Positions 41,264 to 50,059 of a stretch of DNA of 50,059 nucleotides are shown here, piece by piece. Below the pieces are notes generated by a model. The model was not told where the DNA came from and did no database searches. It saw nothing but the letters and a program-made list of their open reading frames with translations. Source of the stretch: Bacteroidota bacterium (lineage in GTDB: Bacteria > Bacteroidota > Bacteroidia > Flavobacteriales_F > PHOS-HE28); contig JAFEAI010000171.1 in NCBI GenBank assembly GCA_018266475.1, forward strand, positions 1 to 50,059, in the 5' to 3' direction. The first letter of the stretch is position 1, and each line of letters opens with the position of its first letter. The position numbers and the translations under genes are program-made.

Positions 41264-44239
41264 ATGGCCACCCCGCCGTCCAAGGAAGAAGCCCGTGCCC
41301 GCATTGCCGTGCTGGTGGCGCGTTTCCGGGAGCAGCGGGCCAGCTACCAGCGCCCGGACTACAACGAAACGCAAGTGCGGCGGGACTTCATCGACCCCTT
41401 CTTCAAGGCCCTGGGCTGGGACATGGACAACAGCGCAGGCAATGCCGAGGCCTACCGCGAAGTGATCCACGAGGACCGCGTGCGCATGGGCCGGGCCGTA
41501 AAGGCGCCGGATTACAGCTTCCGGCTGGAAGGCGGGCAACGGCTCTTTTTCGTGGAGGCGAAAAAGCCCTACGTGAAGGTGAAGACCGAAGTGGAGCCGG
41601 CCTACCAAGTGCGGCGGTATGCATGGAGCGCCAAGCTGCCCATCAGCATCCTTACCGATTTCGAGGAGTTCAGCGTGTATGACTGCACCAAGCGCCCCAA
41701 GCAGGACGACAAGGCCGCCGTGGCACGCATCAAGTACATCACGTTTGATGCGTATGAGGCCGAGTTCGACTTTCTCTGGGACACCTTCAGCAAGGAACAG
41801 GTGCGAAAGGGAAGCTTCGACCGGTTCGTAAAAAGCGGCACGGGCAAGCGTGGAACCGCCTCCGTGGATGCCGCCTTCCTGGAAAGCTTAGACACCTGGC
41901 GGAAATACTTGGCCACCAGCATCAGCCTGCGCAATCCCGCGCTGGGCGAGGAGGACATGAACCTGGTGGTGCAGCGCACCATCGACCGCATCATCTTTTT
42001 GCGCATCGCCGAGGACCGCGGCGTGGAACCCTACGGCGAACTGATGGCCGCGATCCGCAATGGCGGCGACCTGTACAAGAACATCCTCGACGTGTTCCGC
42101 CGCGCGGACAGCAAGTACAACAGCGGCCTGTTCGATTTTGGCAAGGACGACGTGAGCGCCACGGTAGCGGTGGACAACAAGGTGGTGAAGAACATCGTGG
42201 AGGACCTCTACTTCCCAAAGAGCCCGTACGAGTTCAGCGTGCTCAGCGTGGAGATCCTCGGCAGCGCCTACGAGCAGTTCCTGGGCAAGCGCATCCGCAT
42301 CACCGCAGGGCACCGCGCCCGCATCGAGGAAAAGCCCGAGGTGCGAAAGGCGGGCGGGGTGTACTACACGCCGCAGTACATCGTGGATTACATCGTGGAG
42401 CGCACCATTGGCGAACTGGTGAAGGGCAAAACGCCCAAGGAAGTGGCGCTGCTGAAGGTGCTGGACCCGGCCTGCGGCAGCGGGAGCTTCCTGCTTGGCG
42501 CGTACCAGTTCCTGCTCGATTGGCACAAGCACTACTACCGCGAACATGCACCGGCCAAGGGCAAGGCCCGCGATGCCGTACTGCGCCCGGACAATGAACT
42601 TGCCAGTGCAGTGAAGAAGTCCATCCTGCTGAACAACATCCACGGTGTGGACCTGGACGCCAACGCGGTGGAAGTGACCAAGCTGAGCCTGCTGCTGAAG
42701 TGCATGGAGGGCGAAACCACCGCCAGCATCCAGCACAGCCTCAACTTCGCCAACGAACGCATTCTGCCCACGCTGGACGGGAACATCCTGTGCGGAAACA
42801 GCCTGGTGGAAATGGATTATTTCGATGCCGGGCCGGACATGGCGGGGGAGCATGCGATCAGGCCTTTCAGTTGGTCGCGCAACTTTCCTGCTGCATACAG
42901 GGTGGATCCACCGGACATCCAGCAGGAACTATTGGTGCAGGCCCGGCGCGTGAAGCAGGAGGCGGATCAACAACGGGCCCGGGCAGAGGACTTGTTGCGC
43001 AAACAAGGAATTGCCATCGCGGAAGAACCCGCCCGCCAGTACGAAACACTCGCTGTGGGATTTGACGCTGTGATCGGAAACCCTCCATACGTCCTGTTGC
43101 AGAACCTGGAGACCAAGGAGTTTTTCACGTATGCCTCGGGGGTCTACGAAACCGCCAAGTACAAGATCGATACGTACCAACTCTTCATGGAACGTGCGAT
43201 CAAGCTGCTGGCACCCAATGGGCGGCTGGGCTTCATCACGCCAAACACATTTCTCAAGAACATCCATGCCGAACCGTTGCGACGGTATTTGCTGGATCGT
43301 ACCAGGTTGAACGACATCGTGCTGTTCAACTACAATGTCTTCAAGCAGGCAAGCGTGGATACATGCATCATTATTGCCACAAAGGCGGCCCCTACGCCAA
43401 AGCACCAGCTGGAAGTGTCCAAGGCGGATACCTTGTTCAATCCTGTTCCCATCGGGTCCGTGCTACAGGCCTCCTTCCGCGCCAATCCGCGGCTTGACTT
43501 CACAGTGGACGTGAGTGCCGGCGACAGGCGGTTGCTGGACAAAGTGCTGGCGCTATCACACCCGCTCGGTGATTCTTGCGGAGCCTATTTCGGTATCCAG
43601 GCCAGGGACCGTAAAAAACACGTGGCCACCAAGAAGCTGAGCAAGGAATATGTGCCGGTGATCGATGGCGCGGACATCGAACCATTCGGACTGCGGTCGC
43701 AGTCGTTGTACGTGCTCTTCAATGCCGAAGGGGTGAAGAGCGGAGGAAAGGAATCGGTGCATCAACAGGACCGGATCTGCATCCGGCAGGTGGGCCATTA
43801 CCCCATCGCCACTGTGGTGCCGGGCGGGCTGTACGCCATGAACTCATTGTACAACGTGTTCCTCCGGCAAGCAGATTCCGGAGACTTGTACTTCATCCTT
43901 GGTATAATCAACAGCCACCTGAACCGGTTCTACTGGAGCAAGGTGCAATCGGACCAGAAGAAGACCTTCCCGAAGATCAAGAAGGAGGCAATTTTATCGG
44001 TGCCCTTAAAAGTGGTGGCTTCGGAACGTGAACGGCAACTGGAGGATCAAATTTCAACCACTGTGAAGCAGCTTGTAAAGCATAAGAATGACCAGTACGC
44101 CAAGCATGGCGGTTTGAAAGGTCTGCAAGCAAAGGACAAGGCAGCATACTTGGAGGCCAGGATCAACGCGGCCGTCTTCGCGCTCTACGGGCTTACCCCG
44201 GAGGAGATCGCCTTGGTGGAAGGCCATTCAAAAGGTTGA
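41264..44239 (+). CDS. Type IIG (Eco57I-like) restriction-modification enzyme
   Basis: This single 991-residue chain combines nuclease, adenine-N6 methyltransferase and target recognition. The N-terminal nuclease has a PD-(D/E)XK pattern (D83 in APDYSF, E98-A-K100 in FFVEAKKP). The methyltransferase has motif I DPACGSGSFLLG (from D401) and motif IV NPPY (606-609). The C-terminal part with VSAGDRRLLDKVL, GIINSHLNRFYW and FPKIKKE resembles TaqI-type recognition domains. The ATG giving MATPPSKEEARARI was chosen; the frame stays open upstream through the GACT array. No separate specificity gene is present. Its placement between flippase and glycosyltransferase suggests insertion into the polysaccharide locus. 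Confidence 0.93.
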   Translation: MATPPSKEEARARIAVLVARFREQRASYQRPDYNETQVRRDFIDPFFKALGWDMDNSAGNAEAYREVIHEDRVRMGRAVKAPDYSFRLEGGQRLFFVEAKKPYVKVKTEVEPAYQVRRYAWSAKLPISILTDFEEFSVYDCTKRPKQDDKAAVARIKYITFDAYEAEFDFLWDTFSKEQVRKGSFDRFVKSGTGKRGTASVDAAFLESLDTWRKYLATSISLRNPALGEEDMNLVVQRTIDRIIFLRIAEDRGVEPYGELMAAIRNGGDLYKNILDVFRRADSKYNSGLFDFGKDDVSATVAVDNKVVKNIVEDLYFPKSPYEFSVLSVEILGSAYEQFLGKRIRITAGHRARIEEKPEVRKAGGVYYTPQYIVDYIVERTIGELVKGKTPKEVALLKVLDPACGSGSFLLGAYQFLLDWHKHYYREHAPAKGKARDAVLRPDNELASAVKKSILLNNIHGVDLDANAVEVTKLSLLLKCMEGETTASIQHSLNFANERILPTLDGNILCGNSLVEMDYFDAGPDMAGEHAIRPFSWSRNFPAAYRVDPPDIQQELLVQARRVKQEADQQRARAEDLLRKQGIAIAEEPARQYETLAVGFDAVIGNPPYVLLQNLETKEFFTYASGVYETAKYKIDTYQLFMERAIKLLAPNGRLGFITPNTFLKNIHAEPLRRYLLDRTRLNDIVLFNYNVFKQASVDTCIIIATKAAPTPKHQLEVSKADTLFNPVPIGSVLQASFRANPRLDFTVDVSAGDRRLLDKVLALSHPLGDSCGAYFGIQARDRKKHVATKKLSKEYVPVIDGADIEPFGLRSQSLYVLFNAEGVKSGGKESVHQQDRICIRQVGHYPIATVVPGGLYAMNSLYNVFLRQADSGDLYFILGIINSHLNRFYWSKVQSDQKKTFPKIKKEAILSVPLKVVASERERQLEDQISTTVKQLVKHKNDQYAKHGGLKGLQAKDKAAYLEARINAAVFALYGLTPEEIALVEGHSKG

Positions 44240-44248
44240 TCCCCATCC

Positions 44249-45379
44249 ATGCGCATCGCCGTGAACACCCGCCTGCTGCTGCCCGGAAAGCTGGAAGGCA
44301 TCGGCTGGTTCGCCCAGGAAACGCTTAGCCGCATGGTGGCGGCACATCCCGAGCACCAGTTCATCTACTTCTTCGACAGGCCCTACGACGCACGCTTCGT
44401 ACACGCCGCCAACGTCAGCCCCGTGGTATTGCCGCCGCCCACGCGCCACCCCTTGCTCTACCGCATCTGGTTCAACTGTATGCTGCCGCCGGCGCTGCGC
44501 AAGCACCGGGCGGATGCCTTCCTCTCGCCGGACGGATACCTCAGCCTGCGCACTTCGCTCCCGCAGCTCGCCGTGATCCACGACCTCAACTTCGAGCACT
44601 ATCCGCACGACCTGCCCCCCGCCTACAGCCGGTACTACCGCAGCTTCTTTCCGCGCTTCGCGGAAAAGGCCGCACGCATCGCCACGGTGTCCACATTTTC
44701 CAAGCGCGACATTATGGCCACCTATGGCATCGCCGAAGGGAAGATCGACGTGGTGCCAAATGGCATTGGTGAAGTTTTCCGGCCCTTGGCCGAAGCCGAA
44801 AAGGGTGCAGCGCGCGCGCGCCTTACCGGAGGGCGGCCCTACTTCGTTTCCATCGGGTCCCTGCACCCGCGCAAGAACATTGCCCGGCTGCTGGAGGCCT
44901 TCGACCGCTTTGCCGAGCACCAACCGGATGCCCGCTTAGTGGTGGTGGGGGAGGCGTTCTGGTGGGATCCGCGCATGAAGGCCGCATGGGGCGCAATGCG
45001 CCACACCGACAAGGTGGTGTTCACCGGCAGACTGGAACAGCCCGAGCTGCACCAAACGCTTGCAGACGCCTTGGCGCTGGTCTTTGTTTCCTACTTCGAG
45101 GGCTTCGGGATCCCCGTGGCGGAGGCCATGAAGTGCGGGGTGCCCGTGATCGCAGCGCAGGCAACCAGCTTGCCCGAAGTGGCCGGTGATGCCGCCATCT
45201 ACTGTGATCCGTTCAGCGTGGACAGCATCGCGGAAGCCATGGCGCGGATGTGGCAGGATGCAGCCTTGCGCAACAACCTTGTGGCGGCAGGCCTGGAACG
45301 CGCAACGCTTTTCTCCTGGGACCGCGCTGCGGAAGGCCTGTGGAGCAGCCTGGAGCGCATGCTCCACCCATCGGCTTGA
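44249..45379 (+). CDS. Group 1 glycosyltransferase (GT4 type)
   Basis: This 376-residue cytosolic or peripheral enzyme has a GT-B fold. The N-terminus [21 protein letters not shown] is the acceptor side. The C-terminal donor domain has [20 protein letters not shown] and the E-x7-E region in [21 protein letters not shown]. It would add a sugar to a growing surface polysaccharide; donor and acceptor are unknown. It starts 9 bp after the restriction-modification gene and the two may share a transcript. Confidence 0.92.
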   Translation: MRIAVNTRLLLPGKLEGIGWFAQETLSRMVAAHPEHQFIYFFDRPYDARFVHAANVSPVVLPPPTRHPLLYRIWFNCMLPPALRKHRADAFLSPDGYLSLRTSLPQLAVIHDLNFEHYPHDLPPAYSRYYRSFFPRFAEKAARIATVSTFSKRDIMATYGIAEGKIDVVPNGIGEVFRPLAEAEKGAARARLTGGRPYFVSIGSLHPRKNIARLLEAFDRFAEHQPDARLVVVGEAFWWDPRMKAAWGAMRHTDKVVFTGRLEQPELHQTLADALALVFVSYFEGFGIPVAEAMKCGVPVIAAQATSLPEVAGDAAIYCDPFSVDSIAEAMARMWQDAALRNNLVAAGLERATLFSWDRAAEGLWSSLERMLHPSA

Positions 45380-45381
45380 CC

Positions 45382-45963
45382 ATGGCGCGGCTTGCACCCC
45401 ACCACACCCTCGGCATCCTGGAGGCCGGCTGCGATGAAGCAGGCCGCGGCTGCCTGGCAGGCCCGGTGGTGGCCGCAGCCGTCATGTTGCCGCCACGCAT
45501 TCACCTGCCCGGGCTGGATGATTCAAAAAAGCTCACCCACGCCGGCCGCGAACGGCTCCGCCCCTTGATCGAGCAGGGCGCCCTTGCCTGGGGCATCGGG
45601 GTGGCCACGGTGGAGGAGATCGACCGGATCAACATCCTCCAGGCCTCCTTCCTGGCCATGCACCGCGCCATTGCAAACCTGCGCCTGCGGCCGCAGGCAT
45701 TGCTGGTGGACGGCAACCGGTTCAGCGCCTACGAAGGGATTCCGCACCACTGCATCATCAAGGGTGATGGCAAGTTCCGCAGCATTGCGGCGGCATCGGT
45801 GCTGGCCAAAACCCACCGTGATGAGCTGATGACCGCGTTGCACCATGCGCATCCTGCATACGGCTGGGCGGTGAACAAAGGCTACCCCACGGCGGACCAC
45901 CGCGCGGCGATCGCCCTCCACGGGCCTTCGCCGCACCACCGCACCTCCTTCACGCTGCTGTAG
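45382..45963 (+). CDS. rnhB: Ribonuclease HII
   Basis: This 193-residue enzyme cuts RNA in RNA-DNA hybrids, including single ribonucleotides in DNA. The signature [19 protein letters not shown] and the following LDDSKKLT are intact. LLVDGNRF and [21 protein letters not shown] supply the remaining acidic residues. Its ATG is 2 bp past the glycosyltransferase stop codon, so it ends the same operon. The start at 45382 leaves a short tail before the catalytic loop, which is normal for the family. Confidence 0.95.
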   Translation: MARLAPHHTLGILEAGCDEAGRGCLAGPVVAAAVMLPPRIHLPGLDDSKKLTHAGRERLRPLIEQGALAWGIGVATVEEIDRINILQASFLAMHRAIANLRLRPQALLVDGNRFSAYEGIPHHCIIKGDGKFRSIAAASVLAKTHRDELMTALHHAHPAYGWAVNKGYPTADHRAAIALHGPSPHHRTSFTLL

Positions 45964-46073
45964 TCCCCGGCAAGGTCCCGCGCAGCGCAGCCCCTGATGC
46001 ACATCGCCTTGTGCGAAAGCATCCCTGCCTCCGCGCGGGACCCGGCACCCTGCGCCGCACCTTTGGCCTTCGC

Positions 46074-48629
46074 ATGCGCCGCATTGCCATTGCCGCCCTC
46101 CTGCTTGCCATTGTGGCGGCCATTGCCTGGTGGCTGATCGGCCTGCGCCAGGGCCCCGCCCAAGCCGCCGACCCCTGGGCCGCCGTGCCTGCGGACGCCG
46201 TGGCCGTGCTGGAGGTGCCGGACCCCGTTGCCGCGTGGGACCACTTCACGGGCACCAGCCAGTTCTGGGGCGACCTGGAGGGAGATCCCGGCTTCTCCGC
46301 CGTGGACACCATCATGCGCCGCATCGGGCGCGCCGCCGCCACGCTTGGCCATGGCAAGGGCGGCAGCATGGTGGTGGCCTGGAGCGTGCCCGAGGGAAAC
46401 CGCCCCGTGCCACTGGTGGTGTGGCCGGTGGAGCCTTCCGCCGGAGCGCTGCAGATGCTGGGCCTGGCCTTCGGAAAGCCGCTGTCCCCAGCCTTGTGGA
46501 ACGGCGAACGGCAACACATTCCCGCAGATAGCGCCCTGCCCGCCCTGGAAGTGGCCTGGGCTAACGGCCTGTTGCTGGCGGGCGCCGCCCAGGCATCCGT
46601 GGAGGCCGCAGTGAAAGCCGCTGCCGCTGCCGGGAAGCCCGGGGCCTTCAACAAGGCGCGCGCCACCTTCAGCAATGGTGCCGACGCACACCTGTTGATG
46701 CAGGCCAACCTCGCCGCGCAATGGCTTCAAGCCGACGGGCAACCCCTGTTCCCGGGCGGCATGGCCGCCGAAGGCTGGTTTGCCATGGACGTGCGCCTGC
46801 GGCCCGATGCCATGCTGATGAACGGCCTGCTGCTGCCCGCCGGCAATGGGGCCGCCCTGAACGCGCTGATTCACCAGCAACCCGCAATGCCGGAGCTGCT
46901 GCGCGCATTGCCAGCCAACGTGGCATGGATGAACTGGGCACAGGTGGACAGCCCGGCCGCATACATCCGGAACGTGGCCGCCGGGCAACTGGACGAAACC
47001 CTCTTCCCGGCCTACGGCACATGGGTGCGCGGCATCGGAAGGGCAGGGGCGGAAGGGGCCACCTGGGCCGTGCTGCAGGCCGCCGATCCCGCCGATGCCG
47101 CCGCCGCAATGGCCCTGCGCTGCCCCGATGGCGGATGCCCCGCAACGGAATACCGCGACGTGCGCATCACCCGCCTGGCAGACCCCCAGGCCCTCGCGGT
47201 GCTCTTCGGAAACCCCTTCGCCGCATTCCAACAGCCCCTCTGGGCCCTGCTCGGCGACATGGTGGTCTTCAGCGACACGCCTGCCGCCATGCGCGCCGCC
47301 ATCGATGCATGGACCGACCGCAGCTCACTGGCACTGGCGCCCGGCAAAGGCGACTTCTTCACCCGATTCGCCACCAGGGCCGTCTACACCTGGTGGGCCG
47401 ATGTGCCCCGGGCCTGGCCTCCCGCCAACAGCCCCCAGGCTGCCATCCACCGCACCTTGGGCGCGGCCATGCTCCAGCTCTCCCCCCGCAGCGACGGTGC
47501 CTGCATCGCCACTTTCTGCGTGCAGCACGCCCCCACAGGAAACAAAACCGACGGGGCCCTGTGGACCGCCGCCATGCCCGCCCCGCTCGCCATGCCACCC
47601 CTGCTCGTGGACGATTACCTCAGCAAAACCCTCCAGGTCCTCGTGCAGGACCGCGACCACCGCATCAGCCTCATCAGCTGCACCGGGAAGGTGCTCTGGC
47701 AGCGCCAGCTCGACGGACCCCTGCTCGGCGGCGTGAACCAGGTGGACCGCTACCGCAACGCCAAGCTGCAACTGCTCTGCAACACCGCCGGAAAGGTGTA
47801 CCTCATCGACCGCCTCGGGCGCGATGTGGAGGGCTTCCCCGTGGCCCTGAAGGCCGATGCCGCCGCACCGCTCAGCGTGTTTGACTATGAAGGCAACAAG
47901 GACTACCGCATCCTGGTGCCGTTGGTGACCGGGGCCGTGGCAAACCTGGGGCCCGACGGAAAACCCGTGCAGGGATGGGAGCCCGAAAAGCTCCCCGCCC
48001 CCGCGCTGGCTCCCGTGGAACATGTGCGCAGCAAAGGCAAGGATTTCCTCGTGATCCCCCTGCGCAACGGCACCGTGGCCGTGCTGGACCGCCGCGGCGC
48101 AGTGCGCTATGCCCCCAGGCTGCGCATGCACGCCCTGCAAACCTTCCTCGGAAGCCGCGATGCCATGGACATCGGCGACCGCCGCCTCCTATGGGCCGAC
48201 AGCGCAGGGGCCGTGCTCAGCGGATCCCTCGACGGCCACGTGGACACCCTCTCCCTTCCCGCCAGCGGAACCGTCTCGCTCTTCAGCCCCCAGGGCGGAT
48301 CCGGTACCGCCATCCTGCGCACTACGGCCTCCACCCTCACCGGCGAAACCGCCGGCAAGCTGCTCTTCACCATCACCTTTCCTGATTCCCCCGGCGCACG
48401 GGCCTTCGCCGTACCCTTGGGAAACGCACCCGATGCCATTGGCCTCGCACTCCCCGAAAAAGACCAGGTGCGCCTCTTTGATGCCGCAGGCACCCTCTGG
48501 CCCGGCTTCCCCCTCAAAGGAGCTATGCCCTTCAGCATCGCCGACATCAACCGCGACGGAGCCCTCGAACTTGTGACCGCCGACGCACGTGGCGTGGTCA
48601 CCGTGTACTTGCTCCCCGCAAAACCTTGA
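46074..48629 (+). CDS. Large DUF3352-like protein with N-terminal membrane anchor (851 aa)
   Basis: One hydrophobic segment at residues 4-22 (IAIAALLLAIVAAIAWWLI) anchors the protein. The next 500 residues contain VPADAVAVLEVPDPVAAWDHF, which fits the DUF3352 type of extracytoplasmic protein. The last 300 residues look like a beta-propeller with units such as DHRISLISCTGKVLWQRQLDG, AGKVYLIDRLGRDVEGFPV and the final ADINRDGALELVTAD. The function is not known; surface or periplasmic placement is likely. The ATG at 46074 was chosen as the start of the anchor. Confidence 0.82.
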   Translation: MRRIAIAALLLAIVAAIAWWLIGLRQGPAQAADPWAAVPADAVAVLEVPDPVAAWDHFTGTSQFWGDLEGDPGFSAVDTIMRRIGRAAATLGHGKGGSMVVAWSVPEGNRPVPLVVWPVEPSAGALQMLGLAFGKPLSPALWNGERQHIPADSALPALEVAWANGLLLAGAAQASVEAAVKAAAAAGKPGAFNKARATFSNGADAHLLMQANLAAQWLQADGQPLFPGGMAAEGWFAMDVRLRPDAMLMNGLLLPAGNGAALNALIHQQPAMPELLRALPANVAWMNWAQVDSPAAYIRNVAAGQLDETLFPAYGTWVRGIGRAGAEGATWAVLQAADPADAAAAMALRCPDGGCPATEYRDVRITRLADPQALAVLFGNPFAAFQQPLWALLGDMVVFSDTPAAMRAAIDAWTDRSSLALAPGKGDFFTRFATRAVYTWWADVPRAWPPANSPQAAIHRTLGAAMLQLSPRSDGACIATFCVQHAPTGNKTDGALWTAAMPAPLAMPPLLVDDYLSKTLQVLVQDRDHRISLISCTGKVLWQRQLDGPLLGGVNQVDRYRNAKLQLLCNTAGKVYLIDRLGRDVEGFPVALKADAAAPLSVFDYEGNKDYRILVPLVTGAVANLGPDGKPVQGWEPEKLPAPALAPVEHVRSKGKDFLVIPLRNGTVAVLDRRGAVRYAPRLRMHALQTFLGSRDAMDIGDRRLLWADSAGAVLSGSLDGHVDTLSLPASGTVSLFSPQGGSGTAILRTTASTLTGETAGKLLFTITFPDSPGARAFAVPLGNAPDAIGLALPEKDQVRLFDAAGTLWPGFPLKGAMPFSIADINRDGALELVTADARGVVTVYLLPAKP

Positions 48630-48692
48630 CCCACCGCAGGACACCGGATCCCTTCTTTCCGTTTCTTTAACCGCTCCCAACAGCACACGCAC

Positions 48693-50059
48693 ATGGCATT
48701 CCCCACAGACCTCGAGATCGCCCAAAAGGCAACCCTCCAACCCATCACCGCCATCGGCGAAAAAATCGGCATCAAGCCCGAACAGATGGAGCAGTACGGC
48801 CGCTACAAGGCCAAGCTCCCCCTGAACCTGATCGATGAAGCCAAGGTGAAGAAGAGCAAGCTCATCCTGATGACCGCCATCTCGCCCACGCCTGCCGGTG
48901 AAGGGAAAACCACCACCACCGTAGGCCTCGTGGAGGGGCTGAACAAGATCGGCAAGAAGGCCATGGCCGTGCTGCGCGAACCCTCCCTGGGGCCCGTGTT
49001 CGGCATGAAGGGCGGCGCCGCCGGAGGCGGATACGCACAGGTGCTGCCCATGGAGGACATCAACCTGCACTTCACCGGCGATTTCGCCGCCATCGAAAAG
49101 GCCAACAACCTCCTGGCCGCGCTTATCGACAACAACCTGCAAAGCAAAACCCGCAACCTGCAGATAGATCCCCGCACCATCGCCTGGAAACGCGTGATGG
49201 ACATGAACGACCGCGCCCTGCGCGACATCGTCATCGGCCTGGGCGGCACCGGCAACGGCATCCCCCGCCAGGACGGGTTCAACATCACCGCCGCCAGCGA
49301 GGTGATGGCCATCCTCTGCTTAGCCACCGGATACGAAGACCTGAAGAAGCGCCTTGGCAACATCTTCGTGGGCAACAGCCACAACCCCGACAAGAAGTAT
49401 GTCTACGCCCGCGACCTCAAGGCCGAAGGTGCCATGGCACTGCTGCTCAAGGACGCCATCAAGCCCAACCTGGTGCAGACCATGGAAGGCAACCCCGCCA
49501 TTCTGCACGGCGGGCCGTTCGCCAACATCGCCCAAGGCGTCAACAGCATCCTCGGTACCAAGATGGGGCTGAGCCTCGCCGATTATGTGGTCACGGAAGC
49601 GGGTTTCGGCGCGGACCTCGGCGCCGAGAAGTTCTACGACATCAAGTGCCGCGCTGCGGGTATTGCCCCCCACGCCGCCGTCATCGTGGCCACCATCCGC
49701 GCCCTGCGCTACCAGGGCGGCGCGCCCATCAAGGAGGTGAATGAGGCTTCCGTGGAGCGCGTCACCAAAGGCATGGCCAACCTGATGCGCCACCTGGAGA
49801 ACACCGCCAAGTTCGGCGTGAAGGCCGTGGTGGCCATCAACCATTTCCCCACCGACACCGCCGAGGAGATCAAGGTGGTGCAGGACCTCTGCCGCAGCAT
49901 GGGCGTGGAAGCCGTGCTGGCCAAGGGCTTCGCCGAAGGCGGAAAAGGCATGACCGACCTGGCCCAGGCCGTGGTGCGCGTAGTGGAGAAGAACGAAACC
50001 AAGTTCGAGCTGCTCTATGAACTGGAACAGCCCATCGAAAAGAAGGTGGAGATCATCGC
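48693..50059 (+). CDS. fhs: Formate-tetrahydrofolate ligase, N-terminal part (runs off the window)
   Basis: The first 455 residues of the ATP-dependent ligase that makes 10-formyl-tetrahydrofolate for purine and one-carbon metabolism are present. The P-loop-like [14 protein letters not shown] is followed by the family segments [34 protein letters not shown] and [14 protein letters not shown]. The full protein is usually about 555 residues, so roughly 100 are missing beyond the edge. The ATG at 48693 follows a 63-bp gap after the preceding gene. Confidence 0.95.
   Translation, partial: MAFPTDLEIAQKATLQPITAIGEKIGIKPEQMEQYGRYKAKLPLNLIDEAKVKKSKLILMTAISPTPAGEGKTTTTVGLVEGLNKIGKKAMAVLREPSLGPVFGMKGGAAGGGYAQVLPMEDINLHFTGDFAAIEKANNLLAALIDNNLQSKTRNLQIDPRTIAWKRVMDMNDRALRDIVIGLGGTGNGIPRQDGFNITAASEVMAILCLATGYEDLKKRLGNIFVGNSHNPDKKYVYARDLKAEGAMALLLKDAIKPNLVQTMEGNPAILHGGPFANIAQGVNSILGTKMGLSLADYVVTEAGFGADLGAEKFYDIKCRAAGIAPHAAVIVATIRALRYQGGAPIKEVNEASVERVTKGMANLMRHLENTAKFGVKAVVAINHFPTDTAEEIKVVQDLCRSMGVEAVLAKGFAEGGKGMTDLAQAVVRVVEKNETKFELLYELEQPIEKKVEII

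Overview
The window is about 63 percent G+C by eye. Three things point to a Bacteroidota chromosome, most likely a GC-rich environmental member of the Flavobacteriales. The -7 promoter boxes are of the TAnnTTTG / TACCTTCR type. There are secreted proteins with type IX-style C-termini. The gene families (M43 metalloprotease, TonB-PstS-TPR cluster, two LpxD-like genes) are typical of the phylum. No rRNA, tRNA or CRISPR array was recognised. The taxonomic call is an inference from these features.

Region 1 (1-6.2 kb) is an accessory island. It starts with the 5' end of a c-type cytochrome, followed by a 160-bp tandem duplication carrying a long hairpin. Four small accessory modules follow, all on the plus strand: a RelE/ParE toxin with its antitoxin, a VapC-type PIN toxin with its antitoxin, a truncated ORF6N gene, and an AAA/DUF4143 ATPase. 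Each module sits just after one copy of the same 138-bp repeat; three copies extend to 168 bp and begin with a promoter box. The island ends with a REP-associated tyrosine transposase (RAYT). Eight copies of a short palindrome lie around it, two of them as an inverted REPIN-like pair just behind the gene.

Region 2 (6.2-29.2 kb) is mostly chromosomal housekeeping. It has a PLP-dependent cystathionine gamma-synthase/lyase, a secreted M43 protease, two secreted unknowns, polA and two aldehyde dehydrogenases. It continues with lpxD, a phosphoglucose/phosphomannose isomerase, a tonB - small membrane protein - pstS-like - TPR operon, a GT-C-like membrane protein and the A subunit of a 3-oxoacid CoA-transferase. 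A complete IS4-family element with 14-bp perfect inverted ends and an FMN reductase close the region.

Region 3 (29.2-35.8 kb) has two tandem secreted paralogues of identical length (542 aa), then efp, a second LpxD-like acyltransferase and a PP2C/SpoIIE-type phosphatase. Region 4 (35.8-45.4 kb) is a surface-polysaccharide locus: an O-antigen ligase/polymerase, two Wzz-like proteins, a Wzx-like flippase and a glycosyltransferase. A single-chain type IIG restriction-modification enzyme lies within it. The whole gap between the flippase and this enzyme is filled by an unusual GACT-based minisatellite of 44 clean units plus a degenerate inverted arm. Region 5 (45.4 kb to the end) has rnhB, a large DUF3352-like protein and the 5' part of the formate-tetrahydrofolate ligase gene.

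The most unusual parts are the repeat-headed accessory array with its RAYT and palindromes, the paired promoter-like direct repeats around the AAA/DUF4143 gene, and the GACT word array.
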